A DNA stretch of 51,092 nt from Deinococcus sp. (GCF_018260405.1 NZ_JAGLBG010000001.1:1-51092); one strand, 5' to 3'. Counted from the first letter of the stretch, positions 23,228 through 33,366 are shown. Made by a program: numbers and translations. The notes: generated by a model from the sequence alone, not told the origin.

Positions 23228-23268
23228 TTTGCGGCTCCCTGAACCCCACGACTTCAAGGAGTTGACCT

Positions 23269-24606
23269 ATGTCTGATACCAAAAAACCCGCGCCTCACTT
23301 TGAAACCCTGCAAGTTCACGCCGGACAGAAGCCTGACCCCACGACCGGGTCGCAGGCCGTGCCGATTTACCCGACCAACAGCTACGTGTTCGAGTCTCCC
23401 CAGCACGCCGCCGATCTCTTTGCGTTGCAAGCGTTCGGCAATATCTATACCCGCATCATGAACCCCACCAACGCCGTTCTGGAAGACCGTGTGGCGGCCC
23501 TCGAGGGCGGCGTGGGGGCGCTTTCGGTTTCCAGCGGGCACGCCGCCCAGTTCATCGCCCTCGTGACGCTGGCGCAGGCAGGCGACAATATCGTCTCTTC
23601 TCCCAACCTGTACGGCGGCACGGTCAACCAGTTTCGCGTGACCTTAAAGCGCCTGGGGATCGAGGTACGCTTTACCAGCAAAGACGAGCGCCCCGAGGAA
23701 TTTGCCGCCCTAATCGACCAAAAGACGCGGGCGGTCTACTTGGAAACCATCGGCAACCCGGCGCTCAACATTCCCGATTTTGAGGGTGTGGCGGCGGTGG
23801 CCCGGCAGCGCGGGGTCGCGGTGGTCGTGGACAACACCTTCGGGGCAGGTGGGTACTTCTGCCAGCCGCTTAGGCACGGCGCGAACATAGTGACACACAG
23901 CGCCAGCAAGTGGATCGGCGGGCACGGCAATGGCATCGGCGGAATGATCGTGGACGGCGGCAACTTCGACTGGGGCAACGGGCGCTACCCGCTGATGACT
24001 GATCCCAGCCCCAGCTACCAGGGCCTGAAGTTCTGGGAGACCTTCGGCGAGGGCAATCAGCTCGGGCTACCCAATCTGGCCTTTATTCTGCGGGCCAGAA
24101 CCGAGGGCCTGCGCGACTTCGGCGCCACACTTGCGCCGCAGCAGGCCTGGGAATTTATTCAGGGGATTCAGACCCTCTCACTGCGGGCCGAGCGACAGGC
24201 GCAGAACACGCTGGCGCTGGCGCAGTGGCTTGCCAATCACCCCGACGTGCGCCGCGTGACCTATCCGGGCCTGTCGAACCACCCGCACTACGACCGCGCC
24301 CAGACCTACTTGCCGCGCGGGGCCGGGGCAGTGCTGACCTTCGAGCTGACGGGCGGGCGCGGGGCGGGTGAGGCGTTTATCCGCAGCGTCAAGCTGGCTG
24401 AACACGTCGCCAACGTGGGCGACACCCGCACCTTGGTCATTCACCCGGCGAGTACCACCCACAGCCAGCTGAGTGAGGACGCGCAGACGGCGGCGGGCGT
24501 GACTCCGGGGTTGGTGCGCGTGAGCCTGGGCATCGAGCACATCGACGACATCAAGGAAGATTTCGCGCAGGCCCTCGAAGCCGCGCTGGGCGGAGAGAAG
24601 GCTTGA
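23269..24606 (+). CDS. metY: O-acetylhomoserine aminocarboxypropyltransferase (sulfhydrylase)
   Basis: 445-residue PLP enzyme that makes homocysteine from O-acetylhomoserine and sulfide. It belongs to the Cys/Met metabolism PLP family. The N-terminal FETLQVHAGQKPDPTTGSQA, the YGGTVNQF loop and the PLP lysine K214 in HSASKWIGGHGNGIGG are typical of MetY rather than the shorter MetB/MetC. The C-terminal STTHSQLSEDAQTAAGVTPG carries the substrate-carboxylate region. AAGGAG lies 6 nt before the ATG. A SAM-I riboswitch controls it, and metX overlaps its stop. Confidence 0.95.
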   Translation: MSDTKKPAPHFETLQVHAGQKPDPTTGSQAVPIYPTNSYVFESPQHAADLFALQAFGNIYTRIMNPTNAVLEDRVAALEGGVGALSVSSGHAAQFIALVTLAQAGDNIVSSPNLYGGTVNQFRVTLKRLGIEVRFTSKDERPEEFAALIDQKTRAVYLETIGNPALNIPDFEGVAAVARQRGVAVVVDNTFGAGGYFCQPLRHGANIVTHSASKWIGGHGNGIGGMIVDGGNFDWGNGRYPLMTDPSPSYQGLKFWETFGEGNQLGLPNLAFILRARTEGLRDFGATLAPQQAWEFIQGIQTLSLRAERQAQNTLALAQWLANHPDVRRVTYPGLSNHPHYDRAQTYLPRGAGAVLTFELTGGRGAGEAFIRSVKLAEHVANVGDTRTLVIHPASTTHSQLSEDAQTAAGVTPGLVRVSLGIEHIDDIKEDFAQALEAALGGEKA

Positions 24607-25622
24607 CGGCTGTGGTGCATTCCCCCGCTCCGCTCTCTGCGCTTGCTGCGCCCGAGCGCCCTTTCGTTCACAAGACAGTGACATTGTTTCGTGACCAGCT
24701 CTTGCTGCTCGATTGTGGTCTGCCCATGAGCAATGTGCGTGTGGCCTACCACGCCTACGGTGAGGCGCGGGAAACGGCCACGCTGGTGCTGCACGCCCTG
24801 ACTGGCACCAGCGCCGTACACGAGTGGTGGCCGGATTTTCTGGGCGCAGGCAGGCCGCTTGACCCGGCCACCAGCTACGTGGTGTGCGCCAATGTGCTGG
24901 GCGGTTGCGCTGGAAGCAGCGGCCCCGGCGAATTGCCCCAGTCCGGCGGGCAGCCCGCGCCGCTTACCCTGCGCGACATGGCCCGCGTGGGCCGCGCCCT
25001 GCTGGCCGAATTGGGCATCCGGAAAGTGAAGATCATCGGCGCCAGCATGGGCGGGATGCTGGCCTACGCCTGGCTCCTGGAATGCCCCGAACTGGTCGAG
25101 CGGGCCGTGATTATCGGCGCTCCGGCGCGGCACTCCCCGTGGGCGACCGGGCTGAACACGGCGGCCAGAAGCGCCATCAAAGCGGCCCCTGGCGGTGAGG
25201 GCCTGAAGGTCGCCCGCCAAATCGCCATGCTGAGTTACCGCAGCCCCGAGAGCCTTGCCGTGACCCAGAGCGGCAACCGTCGCCCCGGGGTTCCGGCGAT
25301 CACCACTTATCTGGAACACCAGGGCGAGAAACTGGCGGCCCGCTTTTGTGAGCAGTCATACTGTACCTTGACACAGGCCATGGACGCCTTTCAGCCCACC
25401 GACGAGGAACTGCGCTGCATTCGAGTGCCCGTCTTGTGTATCGGGATTTCGAGCGACCTGCTTTACCCGGCTGCCGAAGTAAAGGCCCACGCGGCGCTGC
25501 TGCCGAACAGCACCTACTGGGAGCTAAGCAGCATCCACGGCCACGACGCTTTTCTGATAGATGCGCAGGACCTGCCAGAACGGGTGCAGGAGTTTTTGCA
25601 CTCTTCGCCCACCGAGAATTGA
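24603..25622 (+). CDS. metX: Homoserine O-acetyltransferase
   Basis: 339 residues, alpha/beta-hydrolase fold. MetX acetylates homoserine using acetyl-CoA, providing the substrate for MetY. The nucleophile is S148 in IIGASMGGML, and the Asp and His partners lie in GISSDLLYP and SIHGHDAFL. HALTGTSAVHEWW and NVLGGCAGSSGPG are the family's oxyanion-side motifs. The start is TTG at 24603, overlapping the metY TGA by 3 nt, so translation is probably coupled. The pair makes homocysteine by direct sulfhydrylation. It converges with the glycosyltransferase gene 37 nt away. Confidence 0.93.
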   Translation: MTAVVHSPAPLSALAAPERPFVHKTVTLFRDQLLLLDCGLPMSNVRVAYHAYGEARETATLVLHALTGTSAVHEWWPDFLGAGRPLDPATSYVVCANVLGGCAGSSGPGELPQSGGQPAPLTLRDMARVGRALLAELGIRKVKIIGASMGGMLAYAWLLECPELVERAVIIGAPARHSPWATGLNTAARSAIKAAPGGEGLKVARQIAMLSYRSPESLAVTQSGNRRPGVPAITTYLEHQGEKLAARFCEQSYCTLTQAMDAFQPTDEELRCIRVPVLCIGISSDLLYPAAEVKAHAALLPNSTYWELSSIHGHDAFLIDAQDLPERVQEFLHSSPTEN

Positions 25623-25659
25623 GCGTTGATGGGCCGGTCATCCGGACTCGGGGTCCGTA

Positions 25660-26805
25660 TTAGGTGGCTGCCCCCCGCAGCACACGCGCCACCCCCGCCG
25701 CGCACTGTTCCAGGGTGTGCCGTTCCAGCACATACTGGCGGGCCTGTTCGCCCAGCTGCCGGGCGCGTTCGGGATGGGCCGCCAGCGCTTTGAGGGCGGT
25801 CACGAGTAGACGCGGATCGCTTGGCACCAGCAGTCCTGTTTTGCCGTCCTGTACCAGCTCGGCCTGGGCAGGAATGTCGGTGGTCACGATGGGCAGGGCG
25901 GAACTCATGGCTTCCAACGTTACCAGCGACTGATTCTCAGCGATGGTGGGTTGCAGCAGCACGTCGGCGGCGCGGTACAGCTCTGGCATGTCCCAGCGGC
26001 GGCCCCAGAACTGCACGTTTTGCAGCCGGAAGAAGCCCTTGTATCCCTGGGCCAGCTGACCCACCGTGCTGTCCATATCGCCCACGAAAATAAAGTCCAG
26101 TTCAGGCGCGTGCCGGGCCGCGCGGATAGCGGCCAGCTGGTTCTTTTCGGGTGCAAATCGCCCCGGCACCAGCACGGTGAAACGCGTGAAGCCAAAGCCC
26201 CGGCGCAGTTCAGCGCGTTCGGCAGGCGCAGCCGGATAAAACCGCCCGGTCTTGACGCCGTTTTTGACTACCTGCACGTTCTGTGCGCCCATGCGTCGCC
26301 GGATAAAGTCGCCCGCCCACTCGGAGACGGTCAGCACGCCATCGGCCCGGCGGAACCACGGGGCTTTGGTCCAGGGGTAGGCCTCGGCGTAGGTCTGGCG
26401 CAGCGGCGGCGGGTAGTGAAAGTCCAGCTGGTCGTGACTGACCACCCAGCGCGGCTTTTGCAGATTGGGGATCAGCGCCTGGTACGTTCCCGGTGTCCAG
26501 CCCTGCACCACCCGCAGGTCAAAATGGCGTGTGAGGTCGGGCAGGGTGTGCAGGTCGGCGTACCGCTGCACCGTCACGCCAGCAGCCTCAAAACGGCGGG
26601 CAATTTCATGCAGCGGCTCGGTGCCGCGCAGGAAAACGGTGCACTGGATGTCGTCACCGCGCAGCAGCGGAAGCACGTCCAGTAGCCAAAATTCGGAACC
26701 GGCCACGCGGGGGGCATCGGTCAGGAAGGCAACATTGACGCTGCCCCCCTCCCGCTGCTTCCCAACGCCCTTTGCAAGGGGAGAGGGAGAAACAACCCTA
26801 TTCAA
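25660..26805 (-). CDS. GT4-type glycosyltransferase
   Basis: About 360-381 residues, GT-B fold. The C-terminal half shows the GT4 donor-site signature with EX7E in PTIAENQSLVTLEAMSSALP, preceded by FVGDMDSTVGQL and ERAELRRGFGFTRFTVLVPG. Acceptor and product are unknown; envelope polysaccharide or carotenoid glycosylation are options. The start is uncertain. The protein fold clearly begins at NVAFLTDAPRVAGSE, but the codon before it is GTC. The only in-frame start is TTG 26805, which overlaps the folD stop and is preceded by GGGGAG. The extra residues come from a short C/G-rich repeat-like segment. Confidence 0.8.
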   Translation of the reverse strand: MNRVVSPSPLAKGVGKQREGGSVNVAFLTDAPRVAGSEFWLLDVLPLLRGDDIQCTVFLRGTEPLHEIARRFEAAGVTVQRYADLHTLPDLTRHFDLRVVQGWTPGTYQALIPNLQKPRWVVSHDQLDFHYPPPLRQTYAEAYPWTKAPWFRRADGVLTVSEWAGDFIRRRMGAQNVQVVKNGVKTGRFYPAAPAERAELRRGFGFTRFTVLVPGRFAPEKNQLAAIRAARHAPELDFIFVGDMDSTVGQLAQGYKGFFRLQNVQFWGRRWDMPELYRAADVLLQPTIAENQSLVTLEAMSSALPIVTTDIPAQAELVQDGKTGLLVPSDPRLLVTALKALAAHPERARQLGEQARQYVLERHTLEQCAAGVARVLRGAAT

Positions 26806-27715
26806 CCTCTTCTCCCCGTTGTAACTTCACGGCCCGCACCAGGTTCTGATACATCAGTGCACTGGTCAGCGGCCCTACGCCCCCCGGCACCGGCGTCTGC
26901 GCCCGCACGGGGAGGTCGGGCAGGGCGTCGCCCGTCACTTTGCCCTCGTCTTGTACGTTGATTCCGGCGTCGATAACGGTGTGGTGAGGCTGCACATGCT
27001 CAGGGCGCAGCAGTCCGGCGCGGCCCACCGCGACCACCACCGCGTCCATGTCGCGCAAAACGCCTGTCAGATCGCGGGTGTGTTCGTTGCACAGCGTGAC
27101 CGTCGCTCCCCGGTTGTTCAGCATGAAGGTCAGCGGGCGGCCCACCGTGCGCCCCGGCCCTATGACGGCAATTCGCAGGCCGCGCAGGTCGTTACCCAGA
27201 ACCTCACGCAGCAAAAAGCGGATAGAACGCGGTGTAGGCGGCAAAATCGCCTCTGATTCGCGTCCGGCGGCAATCAGGGCGAGGTTAGCGGGTGTCAGGC
27301 CCTCTACGTCCTTGCGCCAGGCGATATGCAGCAGCGCGGCGTCGGCGTCCAGCCCCCGCGCCAGCGGCAGCTCCAGCACAATGCCGTGAACCGTATCGTC
27401 GGCAGAAAGTTCGCGGAGCGCGGCTTCCAGTCCCGGCTGGGTCGCGCCCGTTCCTAAATCCAGCACATGAAAATCAACGCCCAGCTTTTTGGCTCGCGCC
27501 TGCTTGCTGCTGACATACACCCGCGAAGCCTCGTCGTCGGAAGCCAATATGCTGACGAGGTGGGGCCTAAAGGGGTGTTCCAGCGTGGCCCAGGCTTTCA
27601 GGTCGGCTTTGACGCCGCTCATCACTTGGTCGGCGAGGGGTTTGCCAGGGAGGGCTTGTGGCCTGTGGCTGGTGGCTGGTGGCGTTTGGCTTGAGTGCTC
27701 AGTTGGGTTGGTCAT
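26798..27715 (-). CDS. folD: FolD-like methylenetetrahydrofolate dehydrogenase/cyclohydrolase
   Basis: 305 residues. FolD interconverts methylene-, methenyl- and 10-formyl-tetrahydrofolate, supplying the formyl donor used by the adjacent purH. The catalytic lysine motif YVSSKQARAKKLG is present. The Rossmann part has IAVIGPGRTVGRPLTFML, and TPVPGGVGPLTSALM is the family signature. Two positions are unusual: the motif normally read VQLPLP is LELPLA (Gln to Glu), and KDVDG is KDVEG. The first ~25 residues are a poorly conserved extension. AGGGG precedes the ATG. The downstream glycosyltransferase overlaps its stop codon. Confidence 0.88.
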   Translation of the reverse strand: MTNPTEHSSQTPPATSHRPQALPGKPLADQVMSGVKADLKAWATLEHPFRPHLVSILASDDEASRVYVSSKQARAKKLGVDFHVLDLGTGATQPGLEAALRELSADDTVHGIVLELPLARGLDADAALLHIAWRKDVEGLTPANLALIAAGRESEAILPPTPRSIRFLLREVLGNDLRGLRIAVIGPGRTVGRPLTFMLNNRGATVTLCNEHTRDLTGVLRDMDAVVVAVGRAGLLRPEHVQPHHTVIDAGINVQDEGKVTGDALPDLPVRAQTPVPGGVGPLTSALMYQNLVRAVKLQRGEEVE

Positions 27716-27815
27716 GACGCCCCTTCTTCCCTTTGCCCTGCAAAGGCCCTTGCGACCTGCGGGGAAGGGTCAAAACGGCCCCTAGACCCCTCGACTCTTG
27801 GACTCTTAGACATTC

Positions 27816-29351
<1,536 letters not shown>

Positions 29352-29541
29352 TGTTCCCCCAGAGAAATTGGGGACGCGCCTCCCTCCCGCCGCTGCGCGG
29401 CACCCTCTCCTGCAAGGGGAGAGGATCAGAAAGACACGTCCGACCCAGGCGCACGATCATTGTGATATTCGGGAGGCTTCCCCGTGGTTTCTACCCACTT
29501 TTGCGCCAGTCGCCACCCGCAGACCCGTCCAGTTTAACGCG

Positions 29542-29570
29542 AAAAGACGCCCCGAAGCACAGAGGCGTCT
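29542..29570 (-). terminator. Terminator of the 29586-30128 gene
   Basis: On the minus strand AGACGCC and GGCGTCT (with a loop) are followed by TTTTCG. It lies 15 nt after the gene's stop, within the purH upstream region (29352-29585). That region otherwise shows only a palindromic CTCTCC...GGAGAG segment near 29405. Confidence 0.75.
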
Positions 29571-29585
29571 GGTTACGCGCCGCGT

Positions 29586-30128
29586 TTACTGCGTGCTGGT
29601 GGGATCACTCGCTGGAGTCAGGCCCGTGCTGTTCTCAGGCGTGGCGGCGCCGATCAGCCTTTTGATTTCCTCAATCACGGCGCGTTCCTTGTCGTTGACC
29701 TGCTCACCGCCTATGCCCAGAAAGCCCCCTTCCTTGGCGGCAGCAGCGGTCTTTTCGGCCACTTCGAGCAGCATAGTTTTGTAGGCAGCGGCGTCCTCGG
29801 GACTGGCTTTAGCCCCCACCAGCCACACGGCCTGGCGCACACCTTCGAGGGCCTGGGTCTTGACATCTTCCAAGTTTTTAGCGGTGCTCTGCGGCAGCGA
29901 TTTGGGGTCAGGTGGCGTGCCCAGCAGGTCAGCCGCCATCGCTTCCATCAGCGGCGTGCGGCTCTGGCTGCTCACGTTTGCACGAATAGTCTGGGCAATC
30001 GCCTGCGCTTCGGCCATCAGTCCGGTCAGGCCGCTGGGACTGGCGGCGACCACGGCGGCCCCGGCCTGGCCCGGCCCCGTCATGACCTTCAGCCATTCGT
30101 CGGTGGTGAAATTGTCTTTTAAGCTCAT
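29586..30128 (-). CDS. Conserved hypothetical protein (GGFLGIGG motif)
   Basis: 180 residues, start ATG 30128 (MSLKDNFTTDEWLKVMTGPG), six nt after a TACGCT -10 box. The protein is mostly alpha-helical and soluble. It carries the stretch EVAEKTAAAAKEGGFLGIGG followed by VNDKERAVIEEIKRLIG, a signature I associate with a widespread uncharacterised bacterial family. No catalytic residues are evident. The last ~20 residues are Thr/Ser/Pro-rich. It has its own terminator, so it is a single-gene unit. Confidence 0.75.
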   Translation of the reverse strand: MSLKDNFTTDEWLKVMTGPGQAGAAVVAASPSGLTGLMAEAQAIAQTIRANVSSQSRTPLMEAMAADLLGTPPDPKSLPQSTAKNLEDVKTQALEGVRQAVWLVGAKASPEDAAAYKTMLLEVAEKTAAAAKEGGFLGIGGEQVNDKERAVIEEIKRLIGAATPENSTGLTPASDPTSTQ

Positions 30129-30204
30129 GCGCTTAGCGTAGGCGCTCCGCACTGATAGCGCATTGTGATTTCGTTTACACGCGGCCCGGCAGTCCGGCTG
30201 CCAC

Positions 30205-31104
30205 TTACATGATGCGCTGACCCAGCAGGCTGGCCACCATACCCACCATAACCTCGGCGGTCTGGTTGCGGTGGTCTAGAACCGGGTTGACTTCCACGAT
30301 GTCCATGCTGGTCACGCGCCCCGATTCGCAGAGCAGTTCCATCAGCAGGTGGCCCTCGCGGTAGGTCAGGCCGCCGGGAACGGGGGTGCCCACGCCAGGG
30401 CAGATGCTTGGATCGAGGGCGTCGGCGTCGAAAGAAACGTGAAGGCGCGTGGTGGCGCTCAGGCGCTCCATTGTTTCTTCATAGATGCGGGTCATGCCCA
30501 GCTGGTCAACGTCTTTCATGGTGTACGCCTTGATCCCGACCTCGCGCATCAGCTCGCGTTCATGGGCGTCCACGCTGCGAATGCCGATCATCACAATGTC
30601 TTCGGGATTCATGTGCCAGCCGCCGCCCAGACTGGTCAGGCTGTCGTCGCCGCGCCCGGTCAGGTGGGCCACGGGCATGCCATGAATGTTCCCGCTGGGG
30701 CTGCTGTCGGGCGTGTTGTAGTCGGTGTGGGCGTCAACCCAGATCAGGCCCATACGTTCGCCCCGGGGGTTGCCGCGCAGGGCGTTGCCGGTCACGGTGC
30801 CCATGCTGATACTGTGGTCGCCGCCCAGCGTCAGCGGAAAGATGCCTTCAGGCAGCGCCGCTACACGGTCGGCGGTGTCCTGACAGGCCTGGCGGATAGA
30901 GTCCAAAAAGGCCAGCCCGCCCTGCGCGTATTTGTCGAGCGTTTCGGGAACCGCCACCGAAATGTCGCCCAGGTCGGAAACGGTGTGGCCCAGTTCGCGC
31001 AGCGTTACGGCCAGCTGAGCATTACGTAGCGCCGAAGGCCCCATATCCACGCCGCGCCGCCCGGCCCCGAGGTCCATCGGAATACCCAGAATAGAGATGT
31101 TCAT
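30205..31104 (-). CDS. rocF: Arginase
   Basis: 299 residues; hydrolyses arginine to ornithine and urea in the cytoplasm. The dimanganese site is complete: H97 (GGDHS), D124/H126/D128 (DAHTD), and D226/D228 (SFDADALDP). The substrate-binding GNIHGMPVAHLTG loop is arginase-type rather than agmatinase-type. SMDIVEVNPVLDHRNQTAEV is the C-terminal family motif. The start follows a TAAGCT -10 box by 7 nt. A double TATTCA palindrome about 85 bp upstream may bind an arginine-responsive regulator. No other arginine genes are nearby. Confidence 0.93.
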   Translation of the reverse strand: MNISILGIPMDLGAGRRGVDMGPSALRNAQLAVTLRELGHTVSDLGDISVAVPETLDKYAQGGLAFLDSIRQACQDTADRVAALPEGIFPLTLGGDHSISMGTVTGNALRGNPRGERMGLIWVDAHTDYNTPDSSPSGNIHGMPVAHLTGRGDDSLTSLGGGWHMNPEDIVMIGIRSVDAHERELMREVGIKAYTMKDVDQLGMTRIYEETMERLSATTRLHVSFDADALDPSICPGVGTPVPGGLTYREGHLLMELLCESGRVTSMDIVEVNPVLDHRNQTAEVMVGMVASLLGQRIM

Positions 31105-31186
31105 GAATAAAAGCTTAAAGCCTGAGCAGGGTTATGCCTTACGGCTGCAACATTATTTCCCCGGCTCAGGTGCAGTACGGCCTTGG

Positions 31187-31210
31187 TGGATATTCAACTG
31201 AATATTCATG
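31187..31210. promoter_or_regulatory. Palindromic site upstream of arginase, ARG-box-like
   Basis: TGAATATTCA (31199-31208) is a perfect palindrome. A near copy, GGATATTCA (31188-31196), lies one helical turn away. TGAAT/ATTCA half-sites resemble those bound by ArgR/AhrC, although the normal spacing differs. It lies between the divergent arginase promoter and the 3' end of the GNAT gene. Confidence 0.35.
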
Positions 31211-31251
31211 CTGCCGGGTGCCGCTGGACAGGCGCCGTTGGACAGGGGCCT

Positions 31252-31779
31252 TTACGCCGGGGCGCGGTAAACCCAGCCGCTTAACTTGCCCGCTGAAGTA
31301 ACGGTGCTGCCGGTGCGGTCAAAGCCGCTTTTTTCCAGCACCCGCTCACTGGCCCCGTTGCCGGGCGCAGTCTGCGCCGTCAGCGTGTGTACGCCGGGCC
31401 AGTCCAGCAGATGAGGGAGAAGGGCGCTTAGGGCTTCGGTGGCGTACCCCTGATTCCAGACTACCGGGCTAAAGCCGTAGCCGATTTCCAGTTCGCCCTG
31501 CCGTGGGCGGCCTTTGCTGCCCAGCATGCCCACCGCCTGCGCCGTTTGGCGATGCACCGCCACGAAGGTTCCTGGGATTTCTTGTTGCGCGTTCAGCTGC
31601 GTAAACAGATAAGGAAAGGCGCTGAGTGGGTCGCCGGGCCAGTCGGTGCCGAAATGTACGGTCAGCTGGCCCGCAGGCAAGGAACACTCCAGACTGAAAT
31701 CAGCGCTCTGAAGCCGGGCTTCCAGGATGCTCCGGTTCAGCGGCCATAACAGTAAACGTGGAGTAAAGAGCAGCGTCAC
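31252..31779 (-). CDS. GNAT-family N-acetyltransferase (RimJ/RimL-like)
   Basis: 175 residues; the start is GTG 31779 (VTLLFTPRLLLWPLNR), six nt after a TACGCT -10 box. The RLLLWPL start and C-terminal NQGYATEALSALLPHLLDWP (acetyl-CoA loop), TLTAQTAPGNGASERVLEKSGF fit the RimJ/RimL-type Acetyltransf_3 family. These acetylate protein N-termini, small amines or antibiotics. The substrate is unknown. Its upstream region borders a family A repeat. Confidence 0.85.
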   Translation of the reverse strand: MTLLFTPRLLLWPLNRSILEARLQSADFSLECSLPAGQLTVHFGTDWPGDPLSAFPYLFTQLNAQQEIPGTFVAVHRQTAQAVGMLGSKGRPRQGELEIGYGFSPVVWNQGYATEALSALLPHLLDWPGVHTLTAQTAPGNGASERVLEKSGFDRTGSTVTSAGKLSGWVYRAPA

Positions 31780-31809
31780 AGCTCTAGCGTACCCCTGGAA
31801 CCTTACGGG

Positions 31810-31944
31810 GAGCATTTTGCAAAAAGATGGTGCTCTTTTGACCATCTTTTTGCCAAGTGGAACGAGTGAAAAAGAAAGAGCAGGACGTGGAATGAAGGGG
31901 GCGGCGGTGTTTTTCCGACGTGCCCATCATTCGGAGAACTGCTC
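31810..31944 (+). repeat. Dispersed repeat family A, copy 4
   Basis: Best-preserved copy. It begins GAGCATTTTGCAAAA and ends GGAGAACTGCTC, with the perfect internal inverted repeat AAAAAGATGGT / ACCATCTTTTT. It occupies the space between the divergent GNAT and deoC genes. Confidence 0.8.
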
Positions 31945-32014
31945 TAAATCTTTGCGCGAACTTCGGTAGGCTACCGGCCATCCTCTAGTTGACCAGCCTC
32001 TAGGGGTTCCGCGT

Positions 32015-32020
32015 TATGCT
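32015..32020 (+). promoter_or_regulatory. Leaderless -10 box TATGCT of deoC
   Basis: TATGCT lies 7 nt before GTG 32028. A TTGACC at 31989 is 20 bp upstream of it, longer than the usual spacing. This promoter would drive the five-gene operon deoC to PBP2. Confidence 0.45.
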
Positions 32021-32027
32021 GGGTTCC

Positions 32028-32705
32028 GTGGAACTTGCCCGTTATATCGATCACACCCTTCTTAAGGCCACCGCCACCAGCGCCGACATCGGCCAGTTAT
32101 GCCAGGAAGCCCAGCAGCACCACTTTTACGCGGTGTGCGTTAACCCGGCGTTTATCGCGCAGTGCGCGGCGCAACTGGCAGGCAGCGGGGTCAAGGTAGC
32201 GACCGTCTGCGGCTTTCCGCTGGGGGCACTGACCAGCGACCAGAAGGCGCTCGAGGCCCGCCTGAGCACCGAGGCCGGAGCCGACGAGATCGACATGGTC
32301 ATTCACATTGGCGCGGCGCTGGCGGGCGACTGGGACACCGTCGAGCAGGACATCCGCGCCGTTCGGAAGGCTGTTCCTGAGCACGTACTCAAGGTCATCA
32401 TCGAAACCTGTTATCTCAGTGATGACCAAAAACGCCGCGCGACTCAGGCGGCGGTGCGGGCCGGAGCCGACTTCGTGAAGACCAGCACCGGCTTCGGCAC
32501 CGGCGGCGCGACCCCGGAGGACGTGCAGCTGATGGCCGGGGTCATCGCTGAGATGAAGCCTGAGCGCCCGGTACAGATCAAGGCGGCGGGCGGCGTGCGT
32601 TCGGTGGCCGATGCTCAGGCCATGATTGCCGCCGGAGCCACGCGCCTGGGCACCTCGGGCGGCGTGGCCCTAGTGTCGGGTGAACAGGCGCAACAAGGGT
32701 ACTGA
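32028..32705 (+). CDS. deoC: Deoxyribose-phosphate aldolase
   Basis: 225 residues from GTG 32028 (VELARYIDHTLLKATA); an ATG at 32016 is an in-frame alternative. DeoC cleaves 2-deoxyribose-5-phosphate to glyceraldehyde-3-phosphate and acetaldehyde. It is a class I aldolase: the Schiff-base lysine lies in DFVKTSTGFGTGGAT and the partner lysine in VQIKAAGGVR. DEIDMVIHIGA carries the conserved aspartates. It is the first gene of a run with maf, mreC, mreD and PBP2 separated by 1 nt or overlapping. In a radiation-resistant genus, salvage of damaged deoxynucleosides is a plausible use. Confidence 0.95.
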   Translation: MELARYIDHTLLKATATSADIGQLCQEAQQHHFYAVCVNPAFIAQCAAQLAGSGVKVATVCGFPLGALTSDQKALEARLSTEAGADEIDMVIHIGAALAGDWDTVEQDIRAVRKAVPEHVLKVIIETCYLSDDQKRRATQAAVRAGADFVKTSTGFGTGGATPEDVQLMAGVIAEMKPERPVQIKAAGGVRSVADAQAMIAAGATRLGTSGGVALVSGEQAQQGY

Positions 32706-32706
32706 T

Positions 32707-33366
32707 ATGCCGGTCGCTGTACCCAGCCGTTCATCCGGCACCTCTTCACCTTCTGGCGGGCCAGCTGTCATCCTCGCCTCGGGCAGCCCGCGCCGCCGGG
32801 AGTTGCTAAGTAATCTGGGCGTGACTTTCGAGGTCGTGGTCAGTGGCGAGGCCGAAGACAGCGTGGAAACCGACCCGGCCAAGCTAGCTGGCGACTTGGC
32901 TGCCCTGAAGGCCAGAGCGGTCGCCGCCCAGCACCCCAACGCCGTGGTCATCGCCGCCGACACGGTGGTCGCCTGCGACGGTGAACTGCTTGCCAAACCG
33001 GGCAGCAGCGCCGAAAACGCTGAATTTATCCGCAAGCTGGCGGGGCGTGGGCATCAGGTTTACACCGGGGTGTGCGTCATTTCGCCCTCTGGCACCTGGC
33101 AGGGCACCGAACGCACCGACGTGACCTTCCGCGCCCTGTCGGAACAGGAAGTGCAGTTCTACGCCCACTCGGGCGAGGGACTCGACAAGGCGGGCGGCTA
33201 CGGCATCCAGGGCCTGGGCATGGCGCTGGTGCAGCGCGTAAGCGGCGATTACTCGAATGTCGTCGGCTTTCCGCTGGCGCTGGTCACCGGGCTGCTGCGC
33301 CGGGCCGGGGTGCCGGTCTGGGGCGACCCCGCCGGGGCGCTTGAAGCCGGGGCCGGGTCAGCGTGA
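32707..33366 (+). CDS. maf: Maf-family nucleotide pyrophosphatase
   Basis: 219 residues. Maf proteins hydrolyse dTTP/UTP or modified nucleotides to monophosphates and were first linked to septum formation. Conserved parts are ILASGSPRRRELLSNLG (phosphate-binding, SxSPRR), VVIAADTVVACDGELLAKPG, and DKAGGYGIQGLG with the catalytic aspartate. The first ~18 residues are a Ser/Pro-rich extension. AAGGGT lies 8 nt before ATG 32707. Its GTGA overlap with mreC suggests coupled expression with shape genes; the same neighbourhood occurs in E. coli. Confidence 0.9.
   Translation: MPVAVPSRSSGTSSPSGGPAVILASGSPRRRELLSNLGVTFEVVVSGEAEDSVETDPAKLAGDLAALKARAVAAQHPNAVVIAADTVVACDGELLAKPGSSAENAEFIRKLAGRGHQVYTGVCVISPSGTWQGTERTDVTFRALSEQEVQFYAHSGEGLDKAGGYGIQGLGMALVQRVSGDYSNVVGFPLALVTGLLRRAGVPVWGDPAGALEAGAGSA

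Noticed and set aside
25639..25653. CGGAC-TCGGG-GTCCG hairpin between metX and the glycosyltransferase
   Set aside because: Only 5-bp arms and no T-run on either strand; too weak to call a terminator.
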